Source: Phaeosaccion multiseriatum
Lineage: Eukaryota > Ochrophyta, other classes
Length of the DNA: 64,000 nt
Assembly (NCBI GenBank): GCA_965112735.1
Contig: OZ218959.1
Span: 2,604,001 to 2,668,000 of the forward strand
Direction of reading: 5' to 3'
In this document: piece by piece, positions 43,245-53,919 of the stretch
How the letters are laid out: each line of letters starts with the position of its first letter
How positions within the stretch are numbered: the first letter of the stretch is position 1
Position numbers and translations under genes: made by a program
Notes under the pieces: generated by a model
Databases searched by the model: none
The model's input: only the letters and a program-made list of their open reading frames with translations
Told to the model about the DNA's origin: nothing

Positions 43245-46200
43245 GTGTGAGTGTGTGTGTGTGCGTGTGTATGTGTGTGTGAGAGTGTGTGTGTGTGAGT
43301 GAGTGTGTGTGTGTGCGTGTGTGTGTGTGCGTGAGTGTGTGTGTGTTTGTATGTGTGTGCGCGCGTGTGTGTGTATCAGTAGAGTGGTTGTGCATTCGTG
43401 TTCGTGTTCGTGTTCGTCGTCGCCAAGAGTGAGAGAAGGTAGAGAGAATGAGATACAATTGTGAGAGGGAGGGATGAATGAACAAAGGAATGAATGAGCA
43501 GCAGGCGGACTTAGAGTATGAAGGGGGGCAAAGGAAGAGAGCGGCCATGCAAGCGCGTATGCATGTGTTCATACCTGCGACTCCTTGCTGTCGAGCTTCC
43601 CCTCCAAGCTGGCGATGAGGGATACTTGCTCTCCGATCTTCCTCACGTGGTCGTGAAGCACCGTCTGGGCGTTGAGAAAGAGGAGTCATGCCATGTCATC
43701 CAACGAGAGAGAGAGGAAAGAGAGGGAAGAAAGATAGGGAGAGGGACACAGAGAAGACAGAGAGACGATAAGAGCGAGAGTCAGAGAGGGAGAGAGAGAG
43801 AGAGAGAGAGAGAATGAGGGAGAGCACGCACAGACACGCACGCACCTGCATCTCTTGCACGGCAGTGGACTGCTCCTCCACAGCGGCCTTGAGTGACGCA
43901 CGCTCCCCGCTCCAGACCTCCACCTCCCTGTCCTTCCTCCCCAGCGCAGCCACCAACCGCGCCACCTTCTCTCTTCCATCCCTTAGCACGGTGGATTGCA
44001 GCTTAGCCTCTGCTTCGAGCACCTGTACACGAGCCGCCGCCGCCCGGGGGCTATGCACGTTGCCGTTGCCGTTACCGTTGCCGTTGCCGTTATCGTTGTC
44101 CTTGTTGTTGATGCTGGCCTTTAGGTCGTTTAGCTCGGAGGCGAACCTTTCCCGCTCCACCCGAATGCTTTCCTCCGAGGCTTGCCTCAAGGCCCGCAGC
44201 TCCTGTTCGCTCGCACTCAACCTCGCCTGGAGTGTCTGAACCTCCAGAGCCGCAGCCGCAGCAGCCGCTCGTGCCTCTCTCTGATCTTGCTTGGCCTTAT
44301 CCTCCTCCTCCCCTGCCGCGCTCGCTATGGTGGTGCGCATCATCTGCTCCTCGAGGGCAAGTGTCTGTCGCTGTATCACCAACTCCTGTGCTTTGCTTTC
44401 CGCCTCTGCCTCCGCTTGAGACACTTTAAGCACGGCCAGCTCCTTCTCTAGGGTAGCTCGAGTAGCCTCTGTCTCGGTCAGTCGAGTCGTCAACTGAGCA
44501 ACCTCCTTCGCCAGAGCCCCTGTTTGACTCAATGCGGTATCCTTCTCTTCCGCCGCCGCTTTGAGCCTCTCCTGTACCTTCCCAATCTCATTCATCGTGC
44601 TATCGCGCTGTCGTATTGCTCCCTTGAGAAGCGCATTAAGTCGTTCAAGCTCGTTGACAAGCGCTCCCTTCTCACCCAATGCGCCCCTCAGTTGAGCGTT
44701 AAGTGCCTCCCTCTCCACGCTCAGAGCCTGGGCCTCCCCCTCCCCCTTCCCCTTGTCCGCACGTGCCCCCTCCAGGGTCGTCGCCAGTTGCTCGTTTTCC
44801 GCACGTGCCTCCTCCAACGCCATTGCCAACTCCCCTCGAAGCTTCTCCTGGGTCCCCACCGCCGCCGTCAGTGACTCCACTTGCTCCTCCAGCCCTTCCT
44901 TCTCCACCTTCGCCTGCCGTACCGCCTCCTCCAACCCCTCCACGAGCAAGGCCAGCCTCACCTCCTCCAGTCTCTCTCTCTCTCGCCCCTCCTCGGTCAA
45001 GGCGGTTGCCCGTGCGGCGTACTCCGTCTCTGCAAGCTTAGAAGCCTCTCTCAGCTCCTCCAGCTCTGCACAAAGGTGTGTCTTGTCACATTCCCACGAT
45101 GCCAGCAGCGCGGCCCTCGCCTCCTCTGCCTCCTCCGCCTCCTTCTGCTGCTGCTTCACCTTCGCTTCTGCCTCCTCCTCCACTTGCCTGACCCGCTCCG
45201 CCCACTCCTCCGTTGCACGAGACAATGCATCTAACCCTTCCACCCTCACTGCCTCCACCTCCTCTTTCCTTTGCTCTTGCTCACTCCTCAACTCGCTCGC
45301 CAACGCTGCCATTTCCTCCTCGTGTTTTCGTGCCCGGGTATTTGCAACAACGATCCTCGCCTCCTCTGCGCTCTCCATCTCCCGCCGAAGTGTCTCTCCT
45401 TGCAGACTCAGTGCTGCTTCGCTCTCCGACACCACGCGTTGGAGATGCTCCACTTCTGCCGACTGCTGCTGTATCACCAACTGCTGCTCTTGCTCCCTCG
45501 TCTCAGCGACCGTCTCGGCCACGCGAAGACGCTCCTTCGCCTCTGTCGCCTCCCCCTCCGCTACACCCCTTGCGCTCTCGAGAGACTGCGACTGTATCAC
45601 CAACCTCTCCACCTCCGCCTGAGCGCTCATCTTGCTCTCCTTCTCCTCTGCCAACAAGCTCTCCACTCTCCTTACCGCCGTGCCGCGCTCCTCCTGTGCT
45701 TCCATCAGCGCCTTCGCCCCTGCCTCGATATCCTTGGCCAACTCCTCAACATGATGAGCAAGCGCTTCCTCCCTCAATCTGGCACTCTCCTTGTCGGACT
45801 CCGAGGCGGCGTTCACTCTCCCCGTCTCCTCCTCCGCCCGCACGACTGTCTGCTCGAGCTTCTCTTTCAGTGCGTTGACCTGCCCCGTGAGTGCGTCAAT
45901 CTGCCCTGTGAGCTCCTGCGCCACAGCGTCCGCCGCTCTCTGAGCAGTCTCAGCACTCTCCCGCACCTCTTGCACTTGACGCTCTGCCTCCTCCTTCGCC
46001 TCCTGCTCAGCTTGCTCCTTTACTTGTTGCTCAGCTTGCTGCTTAGCCTGCTGCTCGGTCTGCTCCCTTACCAGCTGCCTAGCCTGCTGTAGCTCATGTG
46101 CGTGGTCCTGCCGCAGCTGGACCAGCTCTGCCTCTCTCACCTCTTTCTCCTCCCTCCACTGGGCCTCTCTCTCCTGTCTCTCCTGCTGGCTCTGAGCCTC

Positions 46201-49200
46201 GATTTGCGAAATGTTCGCCAAAAGCTGCGCCGCGGTCCCTTCCATCTTCCCCTCTAACTCCCTCCCTCTCTCCTCAGCCTGCCTCACCCTCTCCTCCGCC
46301 TCTCGCTCCACCTCTCTCGTTCTCTCCTCGGCTGCTTGCATCTGCCCCTCCCCCTCCACCACCTTTTCCTCGGCCGCTTTCAACCTCTCCTCGGCCTCTT
46401 TGCTCGCCTCAGAAGTCTCCTTCCGCACCTCCTTCACCTTCTCCTCTATGGCTTGCATCTGCCCTTCCACCTCCTTCACCCTCTCCTCGGCCGCTTCACT
46501 CTGTCCCTGCATCACCCTCAGTCTCTCCTCGGCATCCCCCTCCACCCACCTTACCCTTTCCTCAGCCTCCCTCTGTGCCTCAGAATGCTCTTGTCGCATG
46601 CCCCTCAGTGTCCCCTCGGCTGCTTCCAGCTGCTCTTTCATCTCCCTAACCCTCGCTTGGGTCTCCTCCTCAGCTTGCTTCAGCCTCTTCTCGGCCTCTC
46701 TCCCCCTCTCCTCTGCCTCCCTCACCCTCTGTTCTGCTTGCTCGATCTCCCTCGTCGCCTTCGATACCTCCTCCTGGGCTTCCTCTTCCCTCTCCTTGGC
46801 TTCCTTTCCCCTCTCTTTCGCTTCCTTCGCCTGCTCGTCTCTCTCCTTCGTAAGCGCCTGCACCTCCTCCCCATGCGCAACCCTCGCGGCCTCGGTAGCC
46901 ACTGAAGCCGCCTCTACAGTAGCCAGAAGCCTCTCTTCCCCTTCCACTGCCTTCCTCTCGGCCTCCACCAAAGACTCTTCCAGTCGACCCTCTCGAGTTC
47001 GAGCTTCCTCCAGCTGCCCCTCCAATCCTCCCCTGTGTCTCAACCCTTCCTCCACACTCTCTCGCAAGCTCTCCACCTCCTTTTCCAATCCTACCAACCG
47101 TTCCGCTCGCTTCTCACTCTCCTCCAGCGCCTCCCGCCCCTTACACTCCTCCTCCAGCGCCTCCCGTGCCTCCCCTAGTGCCCTTTCTTTGCCCTCCTCC
47201 GCCTCTCGGAGCTGCTCCTTCAGCCCCTCATTTCCCTCCTCCACCTCCTTTAGCCTCTCCTCTACCGCCTGTAACGCCTGTAACTGCCCTCTGAAACGCT
47301 CCTCCCCTGCTGCACAAGCCTCTCTTGCCACCTTTGCCTCTTGTACCGCCTCTGCGGTCTCTGCCCGCAGATGGGCGTCTATGGCTTCTCTTCTTGCCTC
47401 CAAGCCCTGCCTCTCCTCCTCTGCCCGTCCTGCCTCTACCTCTAATTGCTCCTGCCTCTCTTGGGCCTCCTTCAGAGCTGCACTTAGTCCCTCCTTGTCC
47501 TTCTCGTGCTGCTCCTGCCTCTCTTGGGCCTCCTTCAGAGCTGCACTTAGTCCCTCCTTCTCCTTCTCGTGCTGCTCCTGTCTCTCTTGGGCCTCCTTCA
47601 GAGCTGCACTCAGACCCTCCTTCTCCTTCTGATGCTGCTCTGCTTCCTCCGTAGCGCTGTCTCGCTCATCCAATGCCTGCTTGAGTGCCTCGTCCACGCG
47701 CTCCATCTCAGAGCGCAGCATCTTGGTGACCATCTCCGCTCCCGCCTGCGTTTCCCTCTGCTTGCTCTTCGCCGCCTCTCGTATCACCAACTGCTCCTCC
47801 ACGGCGGCCTGCTCTCGCGCCTCCGCCTCCCCTTTACTCTTCTCAAGTGCCTGGACCTGTGCGGAGAGGACAGAGATGTTCTGCTCGTGTCCTGCCCGCT
47901 CCTCTGCCCATCGCCGCTGCTGCTCTTCCGCCTGCTCCCTAGCCTCTCGGCCTGCCTCCTCAGCCTCCTGCTGCCGCTGCTGGTCAGCCTCCGCCTTGCT
48001 CTTCTCAAGCGCCTCTATGTGCTCGCTACTCAGGCGGGCCAAAGCCTCCGCCAGGGCCTCCTCCCCCTGCCTTACGGCTGCTTGCATTGCTGCTTGCTTC
48101 TCCTCCTCTGCCTCCGCGCGAGCACCCGCCAGCGCAGTCGCGAGCTCCTGCCTGCCCTCCTCTCTCGTCTCCTCCCTCACCTTCCTGCCCACCTCTGCTG
48201 CTCCCTCCTCCCTCACCCTCTCCTCGACTCGCCTCACCCTCTCCTCGGCCTCCTTCTCTACACTCTCAAGCGCCAGGACATGCTGGGCGGCCGCTGCATC
48301 CGCCGATCTTCTCCACTCCGCGTCGTGCTCCTCCTCTGCCCTCCTCTGCCGCTGCCTCTCGCTCTCCACTGCCTCCTTCTTCTCGGCCCCGAATGCTTCC
48401 TCCCTCGCTGCCGACGATACTCGCACTGCCTCGAGCTCCTCCTTGAGCCTACCCACCTCAGTAGCCCGCTCCTCAGCCACACGATTCATCTCAGATACTG
48501 CCTCTACTCGCGCCGCCTCCTCTCTCTGACGTCCCTCTTCGGCCTCTGCGGTCAGCGCCTCCACTTTCGCAATCATGTTCTGCAGCTCTTCGGATTGCCT
48601 CTGCACCGTCTCCTCCTGCTCCTCCAGTCGCTTCCTCTCGCCCTTCCTCTTCTCCTCCTGGTGCGCTCTCTCTCCTTCCCTCTCCTCCTCCTGCCGCGCC
48701 CTCTCCTCCTCTCGGCCGCGCTGCTCCTCTTTCTGTAACGCCAGTGCCTTTTTTAGCTCCTCCACCTCTCTTCCCCTTGCCTCTCCCTCGTGGCTCATGT
48801 CCTCATTCTCCGCCTTGATCTGTGCCAACTGTGATTTTAGCTCGGCTTGACGCTCCAACTGCTCCTCCAGAGAGGCCTGCGCAGAGGAGCCTATCTCATC
48901 CACTTGCTGCTGTAGCACCAATAGTTCTGCTTCTTTGACTGCGGCAAGAGCGTCAGCAGTGGACTTGGCTGCTTCGGCGGCTTGGGCTGTGAAGGGAGGG
49001 GATGAGCGGGAGGGAGGGAGGGAGGGAGGGAGGGAGGGAGGGAGGGAGGGAGGGAGGGAGGGAGGGAGGGAGGGAGGGAGGGAGGGAGGGAGGGAGGGAG
49101 GGAGGGAGGGAGGGAGGGAGGGAGGGAGGGAGGGAGGGAGGGAGGGAGGGAGGGAGAGAAATGTGTGAGACATACACACACCCTAACCATATCCCTAATC

Positions 49201-52200
49201 TTTCACGCCAATGGTCTCGCTCCCTCTCACCTTGTTGTCGCATCTTCTCCACCTCCAGAGCTTGTTCAATGAGCTGCTCCTCCAGCAGCCCCACGGCCGC
49301 CTCCTGTTGCTGCTGCTGTATCACCAACTGCTTCCCGTGCTCCCGGAATCTGTCCTCTTCCTCCTGTTGGATTTGGGCGTTTGCCTGAGGTGTGCGTGCG
49401 GGGTGAAGAGGGGGGGGGGGGGGCAGGGTGAAGGGGATGGCAGTTGATGACAGAGGCAGACACACAGAGGGAATTAGATACGAACAGAGAGAGTAGAGGA
49501 AACTTAGAAGTTGAGCAGGAAAGGCAGCGAGAGACACACAGAGAGAGGGAGCGTAAGTGAGAGAAGGACAGAGAGAGAGAGAGGATTAAGAGAGACCCGC
49601 CCTCCCTCCCTCCCTCCTTCCTTCTTTCTCTTTCCTCCCTCCCTCCCTCCTTTGTCGCACCTGAGCACTGTCGTGTGACGCCTTCAGCTCCCTCTCGAGC
49701 TCTTCCCTCTCCTCTTTGGCGATGCTTTGCTGCCGACTTAGGCCCTCCTGCAGTGCTCGAATCTCCTTCTTGAGGACCACCATCTCCTCCATCATCTTGT
49801 GCTGCACTGCTTCTGCTTGTCTCCCATCCTCCAGCATTTGGACCTTCTGTCTCTTGGCAAGGACCACTTCTTCCTGCTTCACGTCCAGCTGAGCGAGCAG
49901 GTCTTTTACATTTAGAGAGGGAAGGAGGGAGGGAGGGGAGCGAGCGAGGGAGGGAAAGAAGTAGGGAAGGGGGGGGGGGGGGGGAGGGTGGGAGGGAGAG
50001 AGGGAGGAAGGGAGGGAGGGAGGGAGGGAGGGAGAGGTTAGACTACAGCGTGCTTTCACGAGTATATACATACGCGCACATGCACACACACATCCATGCA
50101 CACACACAGACAAGCGCGCGCATGCTCGCGCGCACCCACGCACCCACGCACTCACGCACCCACGCACCCACGCACCTGCTCTTCCCCTTTCGTACTCGTC
50201 CTTCTCCTGCTGTATCGCCTCGCTGCGCTGGTGCAGTAACTGCTCCATCTCCTGTCGGTCCTGACCCGCATTGTCAACGGCCTTTTGCCAGAAGTTGGTC
50301 ATCCGTGTGTGGTCGACATCCTTCTCGAAGAGGGCCTCACGAAGGTCGGAAATCTCCTCCCTCAGCTTCAGAATGAGCGGGTTGGCCTCCCCGTCGTTGA
50401 CCACCGCTCGACTTACGATCTCTTTGGCCCTCTCGACATACCGAAGGGTCGACATTGTTTCGTTGTAGGACTCCGCGGTGGGACTAATGGCCGCGAGCAT
50501 AACGGTTTTGGAGTTGCCCCCCAGAGAGTCTTTGAGGAGCCACGTCAGCACGGAGTTACGGTAGGGCACAAATGTCCCACCTTTCTCGTCGTCCCCTCCC
50601 CCTCCTCCTCCTCCTCCTCCTCCTCCTGCTGCTGCTGCTGCTGCTGCTCCTTCTCGGCTCGACTTGGCCAGGGCTTTAATGACGTCCCCGAGTGTAGAGA
50701 GAGACTTATTAATGTTTGATGCCTCCTTGAGACGGTCTCCCTTGGCACCTGTGGAGTTGGCTCTCTCACTGCCCGCTAAGTCAACGAGGCGTATCTTGCT
50801 GCTGCGCTCCGAAACGTCCACATCCTTTGCCTTGGAGGAGGGGGAGGAGGGAGGGGAGGTGGTGCCACTGCCAGACAGAGGACTCGCCACTGTGGTCTGT
50901 GGGGTGAGAGTACATGTATAACAGGGGTTCAAGGGTGGGGGGGAGGGAGTGCAGGAGGGAAAGTCAGTACGGCAGGGCCACCTCATGATAAGAGAGAGGG
51001 TGGACGGTTGGAGGGCGTGAGGGTGCATTCAACATGTTTCCTCCTTCCCTCCCTTCCTCCCTCCCTCCCTCCCTCCCTCCCTCCCTCCCTCCCTCCCTCT
51101 CCCCCCCCCCCCCCGCTCTTGCATTACCTTAAGCTTGACAGTGAAGATAGCATGACTGCGACTGGACACCTCATTCATTGCCGTACTGGCCGTGGTCCGT
51201 GCCGCCATACCCAGCTCAAGTAGGTGGCGAATCTGGGTATACGTATTCACAGGCTTTGCGCGAAGGCCTTCGACGAAAGCACCGGTCTGGGGGTGCTCTC
51301 GAACGCGCAGCCACTCTTCCTTCTTAGGGGAGAAGAGGTCTCGGACTTGTTCGTTGTAGATCTCACAGAAGGAAACTTCCACGCCTGCAGCCGCTATGGT
51401 ACTTTCACTGAGTGCGTCTGTGAGGAGGGAAGGGAGGGAGGGAGGGAGGGAGGGAGGGAGGGACAGAGGGACAGAGAGAGAAAGGGAGGGAGGGAGGGAG
51501 GGAGGGAGAGAGAGAGGGAGGGAGGAGGGGGGGAGGGAGGGAGGGAGGGAGGGAGGGAGGGAGGGAGGGAGGGAGGGAGGGAGGGAGGGAGGGAGGGAGG
51601 GAGGGAGGGAGGGAGGGAGGGAGGGAGGGAGGGAGGGAGGGAGGGAGGGAGGGAGGGAGGGAGGGAGGGAGGGAGGGAGGGAGGGAGGGAGGGAGGGAGG
51701 GAGGGAGGGAGGGAGGGAGGGAGGGAGGGAGGGAGGGAGGGAGGGAGGGACAGAGAAAGAAAGGGAGGGAGGGAGAGAGGGAGAGAGAGAGGGAGGGAGG
51801 GAGGGAGGGAGGGAGAGAGGGAGAGAGGGAGGGAGGGAGGGAGGGAGGGAGGGAGGGAGGGAGGGAGGGAGGGAGGGAGGGAGGGAGGGAGGGAGGGAGG
51901 GGAAGGGGGTGGCAGAGTGGCAGAGTGGCAGCGCGCTGAGCGGCATTTCTTCTCTTCATCAAGCCTCAGACGCGATCCAAGCAACGGAAACGCGCACAGA
52001 CGACGCCCCTCCTCACACACCCTTCCTCTCCCACCGACTGGCCGACTGACTCACTGACGGACTGACACTGACCTATTCTCGAGCCGGGTTGCAGCTTGCT
52101 AAAGAGCTCCTGACATAGCCTGGGGATGATTCCCACCTCCTTTGCCTGCTCTACATCTGCAAGATCGGCGTTGCTGCCAAGCATGGTATGAGTTTTGCCG

Positions 52201-53575
52201 CTGCCAGTCTGTCCGTAGGCGAAGAGCGAGCAGTTGAAGCCCTGAATGGCGTTTAGCACAAGGAAGCTGCCGAGCTCGCCGTAGACATCTGTCTGGGTGC
52301 AGAAGTGATTGTCTCTGGAGTTGTGACTCCAGAAACTGTTACGTGCCAGTACAACCGCCATAGTCAAGTGGGTAGGTGTCAGGGAGGTGCGGTGTCAAAA
52401 GTTAGAGAGATGTAGTGTGTGGTGGTTGTATAGGGGAAAGTTTTGTTCATCTCACCCCAACCCATTCCCACCCTATCCAGCGCTGAAGTCGCATCGTGTC
52501 ACCAGCCGCTGTACACATCGCACCTGTGATCGAAGGTGAAGGTGCGCTGCCACAGTTTGGCATCTTCCTCCGTGGTCTTGCCAGCAAGGTAGTCTTCCGT
52601 CTCGTAGAAGGTCGGGTCCAGTATGTGCGTCTGCTTGCCCTCCATAGAGATGACTCCCTTGGACCCGTCCGCCACCTCCTTGGGGGAGAAAGGTCGGACC
52701 CTTACCGCGACATGCACACGGCCGGAAGCGTCGGGGGTGGTGAGGGCAGCCGTGGCCGCTACAGCTCCTACTGCTGCTACTGTTGTTGTGGTAGGTCTAC
52801 TGCTGCTTCCGATGCTGCTGCTGAAGCTGCTGCTGCGGCTGGTGCTACTATACTGGGTGGCTGCCGCCACTTGATCTGCCGCCACCGCCGCTGCTGCTGT
52901 TGCCGCTGCTCTGTCTGAGGCGCTTGCACGCTTGCCTTCGCAACTCTCGTCCGTAGTCACGACGAAGTCACCAGGAGAGGATACAATAGAAGATCGAGGT
53001 CTACCAGACATTAGAGCCTGAACCTGGCTCCGCTCCCTTTGCATCTGCTCCTGAAGTTGGGAGGCGTGCTGACGCTGCTGTCTGCGGCCCAGCGTCTGGG
53101 CCTCCCCTCCCCCTCCGCCCATGCTCATGACACGGGGGGCAGTGTGAGGCACCGCTCCCGAAGGAGTATTTCCTGATGGGGGGGGGGACTGTGAGCGCTG
53201 ATGGTACGCAGGGGGTGGGTGCTGGTCCTCCAGATGAGCCATGCTACCAAAGGAGCCCGGGCGAGAGGACGTTCGGCTGCTCCCGCTCCTCGACTGCCTC
53301 CGGGTCCCACTCTGCGAGCGCGGTCGCGGCTGGCTTTGGCCAGGCTGGTTATACTGCTGCAAGGCGGCTCTCAATGACTGACTCGAGGCGGAGTTGGCGT
53401 CAGCTCTGCTGGCTCCTCCTCGTCTATCAATACTGCTGCTCCTGCTCCTGCCGCTTCGAACAGCCGCAGGCACCTCCCTGCCTCTCGAAGAAAAAGGAAA
53501 CCCAGACGAGGGAGGCGCAGCGGCAGCTCTCGCATCCGGGTACTCCTTCCCCATACTCGCGGACTTCATGCTCAT
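40378..53575 (-). CDS. Giant kinesin with N-terminal motor and very long coiled-coil tail (kinesin-3-like)
   Basis: Thirteen minus-strand exons: 53575-52524, 52335-52073, 51417-51128, 50896-50176, 49902-49661, 49384-49231, 48986-43846, 43664-43575, 43134-42736, 42448-42398, 41869-41768, 41547-41412, 40820-40378. They total 9084 nt, 3027 residues, and every phase agrees. Residues 1-285 are a Ser/Arg/Gln-rich extension. The motor spans about 286-695: [23 protein letters not shown]-loop GQTGSGKT (392-399), switch I NEVSSRSH, switch [10 protein letters not shown], and [23 protein letters not shown] is typical of kinesin-3. A neck coil and some 2000 residues of Glu/Ala/Arg/Gln coiled coil follow, most of it in one 5.1-kb exon, then an acidic tail ([20 protein letters not shown]). 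No FHA or PH domain is visible, so the subfamily is tentative. It moves along microtubules using ATP; the cargo is unknown. Confidence 0.88.
40879..41133. repeat. (GGA)n in the last intron of the kinesin gene
   Basis: About 84 GGA units on plus (TCC on sense), upstream of the last exon that starts at 40820. Confidence 0.95.
41894..42207. repeat. (GGGA)n in kinesin intron 10
   Basis: About 78 ggga units, TCCC on the gene's sense strand, upstream of the exon that begins at 41869. Confidence 0.95.
42892..42904 (+). repeat. Dispersed motif, 12/13 core (coding, kinesin tail)
   Basis: ctgtgtcaccaac next to CTG triplets; sense translation LVTQQQQQ. Confidence 0.75.
43150..43375. repeat. (GT)n in kinesin intron 8
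   Basis: Over 200 bases of GT with ca, ga and gc variants. On the sense strand it is CA repeat ending at the acceptor of the exon that begins at 43134. Confidence 0.95.
44371..44383 (+). repeat. Dispersed motif, exact core (coding, kinesin tail)
   Basis: Sense strand gttggtgatacag, translated ELVIQRQ within coiled coil. Confidence 0.85.
45469..45481 (+). repeat. Dispersed motif, exact core (coding, kinesin tail)
   Basis: Sense translation QQLVIQQQS, flanked by CAG triplets on both sides. Confidence 0.85.
45592..45604 (+). repeat. Dispersed motif, exact core (coding, kinesin tail)
   Basis: Sense translation RLVIQSQS. Only 123 bases from the previous copy. Confidence 0.85.
47452..47640 (-). 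repeat. Coding 63-base tandem repeat, three copies
   Basis: Three nearly identical units in the kinesin tail encode [20 protein letters not shown] plus one residue each. The unit is 21 residues, exactly three heptads. Confidence 0.9.
47781..47791 (+). repeat. Dispersed motif, partial core (coding, kinesin tail)
   Basis: gtatcaccaac exact over 11 bases; sense translation QLVIREA. Confidence 0.7.
48910..48922 (+). repeat. Dispersed motif, degenerate copy (coding, kinesin tail)
   Basis: ctgtagcaccaat, 11/13, after a CTG triplet; sense translation LLVLQQQ. Confidence 0.6.
49011..49155. repeat. (GGGA)n in kinesin intron 6
   Basis: About 36 ggga units just upstream of the 5.1-kb exon that begins at 48986; pyrimidine on the sense strand. 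Confidence 0.95.
49316..49328 (+). repeat. Dispersed motif, exact core (coding, kinesin neck coil)
   Basis: Sense translation [11 protein letters not shown], with CAG triplets on one side. Confidence 0.85.
51430..51902. repeat. (GGGA)n, compound, in kinesin intron 2
   Basis: Long ggga array with gaga and caga interruptions, between exons 2 and 3 of the motor domain. TCCC on the sense strand. Confidence 0.95.
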
Positions 53576-53919
53576 CCACTCGCTGCAGCCTCGAAGGTTA
53601 TCGGTGTTGCTCCTGGACCATGGAACGGTTCATGAAATGGACCCAGTCCAGATTATCCGAGCTTTCCAGAGGCTCTGGGCTTTCCAGAGTCTCTCAAAAT
53701 CGAAGGTGAAATGCTCCCCGCTCCCAGCTTCGCAAGGCAGAGCAACGAAGGTCAAGAGCGCGCACACACGCGCACAGGCCTGGAAAAGGAATCCGTTTTA
53801 CAGTTTCGGAACCGATAAACTTAAATTGAAAACTGTTTAATGACTTAGTGATCGTGAAATTGTACGACAGAGTGTGTGTTGCGCGAGACAGACCAGCTGT
53901 GCATGTGCAAGGGTAACAC
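53576..53919. promoter_or_regulatory. Head-to-head upstream region of kinesin and PPR genes
   Basis: 344 bases between divergent start codons. It contains ttaaattgaaaactgtttaat (53821-53841) and no microsatellite. It probably holds both transcription starts; no core element can be assigned. Confidence 0.45.

Noticed and set aside
44245-48850. Long plus-strand frames opposite the kinesin tail
   Set aside because: GC-rich, biased codon use of the minus-strand coil leaves the antisense frames open. They lack splice structure and family features.
51029-52057. Pro-Pro-Ser-Leu and Gly-Arg-Glu-Gly repeat frames
   Set aside because: The (GGGA)n intron of the kinesin gene gives open frames in all phases. 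The same applies at 12426-12780, 26686-27156, 35240-35702, 41742-42301 and 48891-49190.
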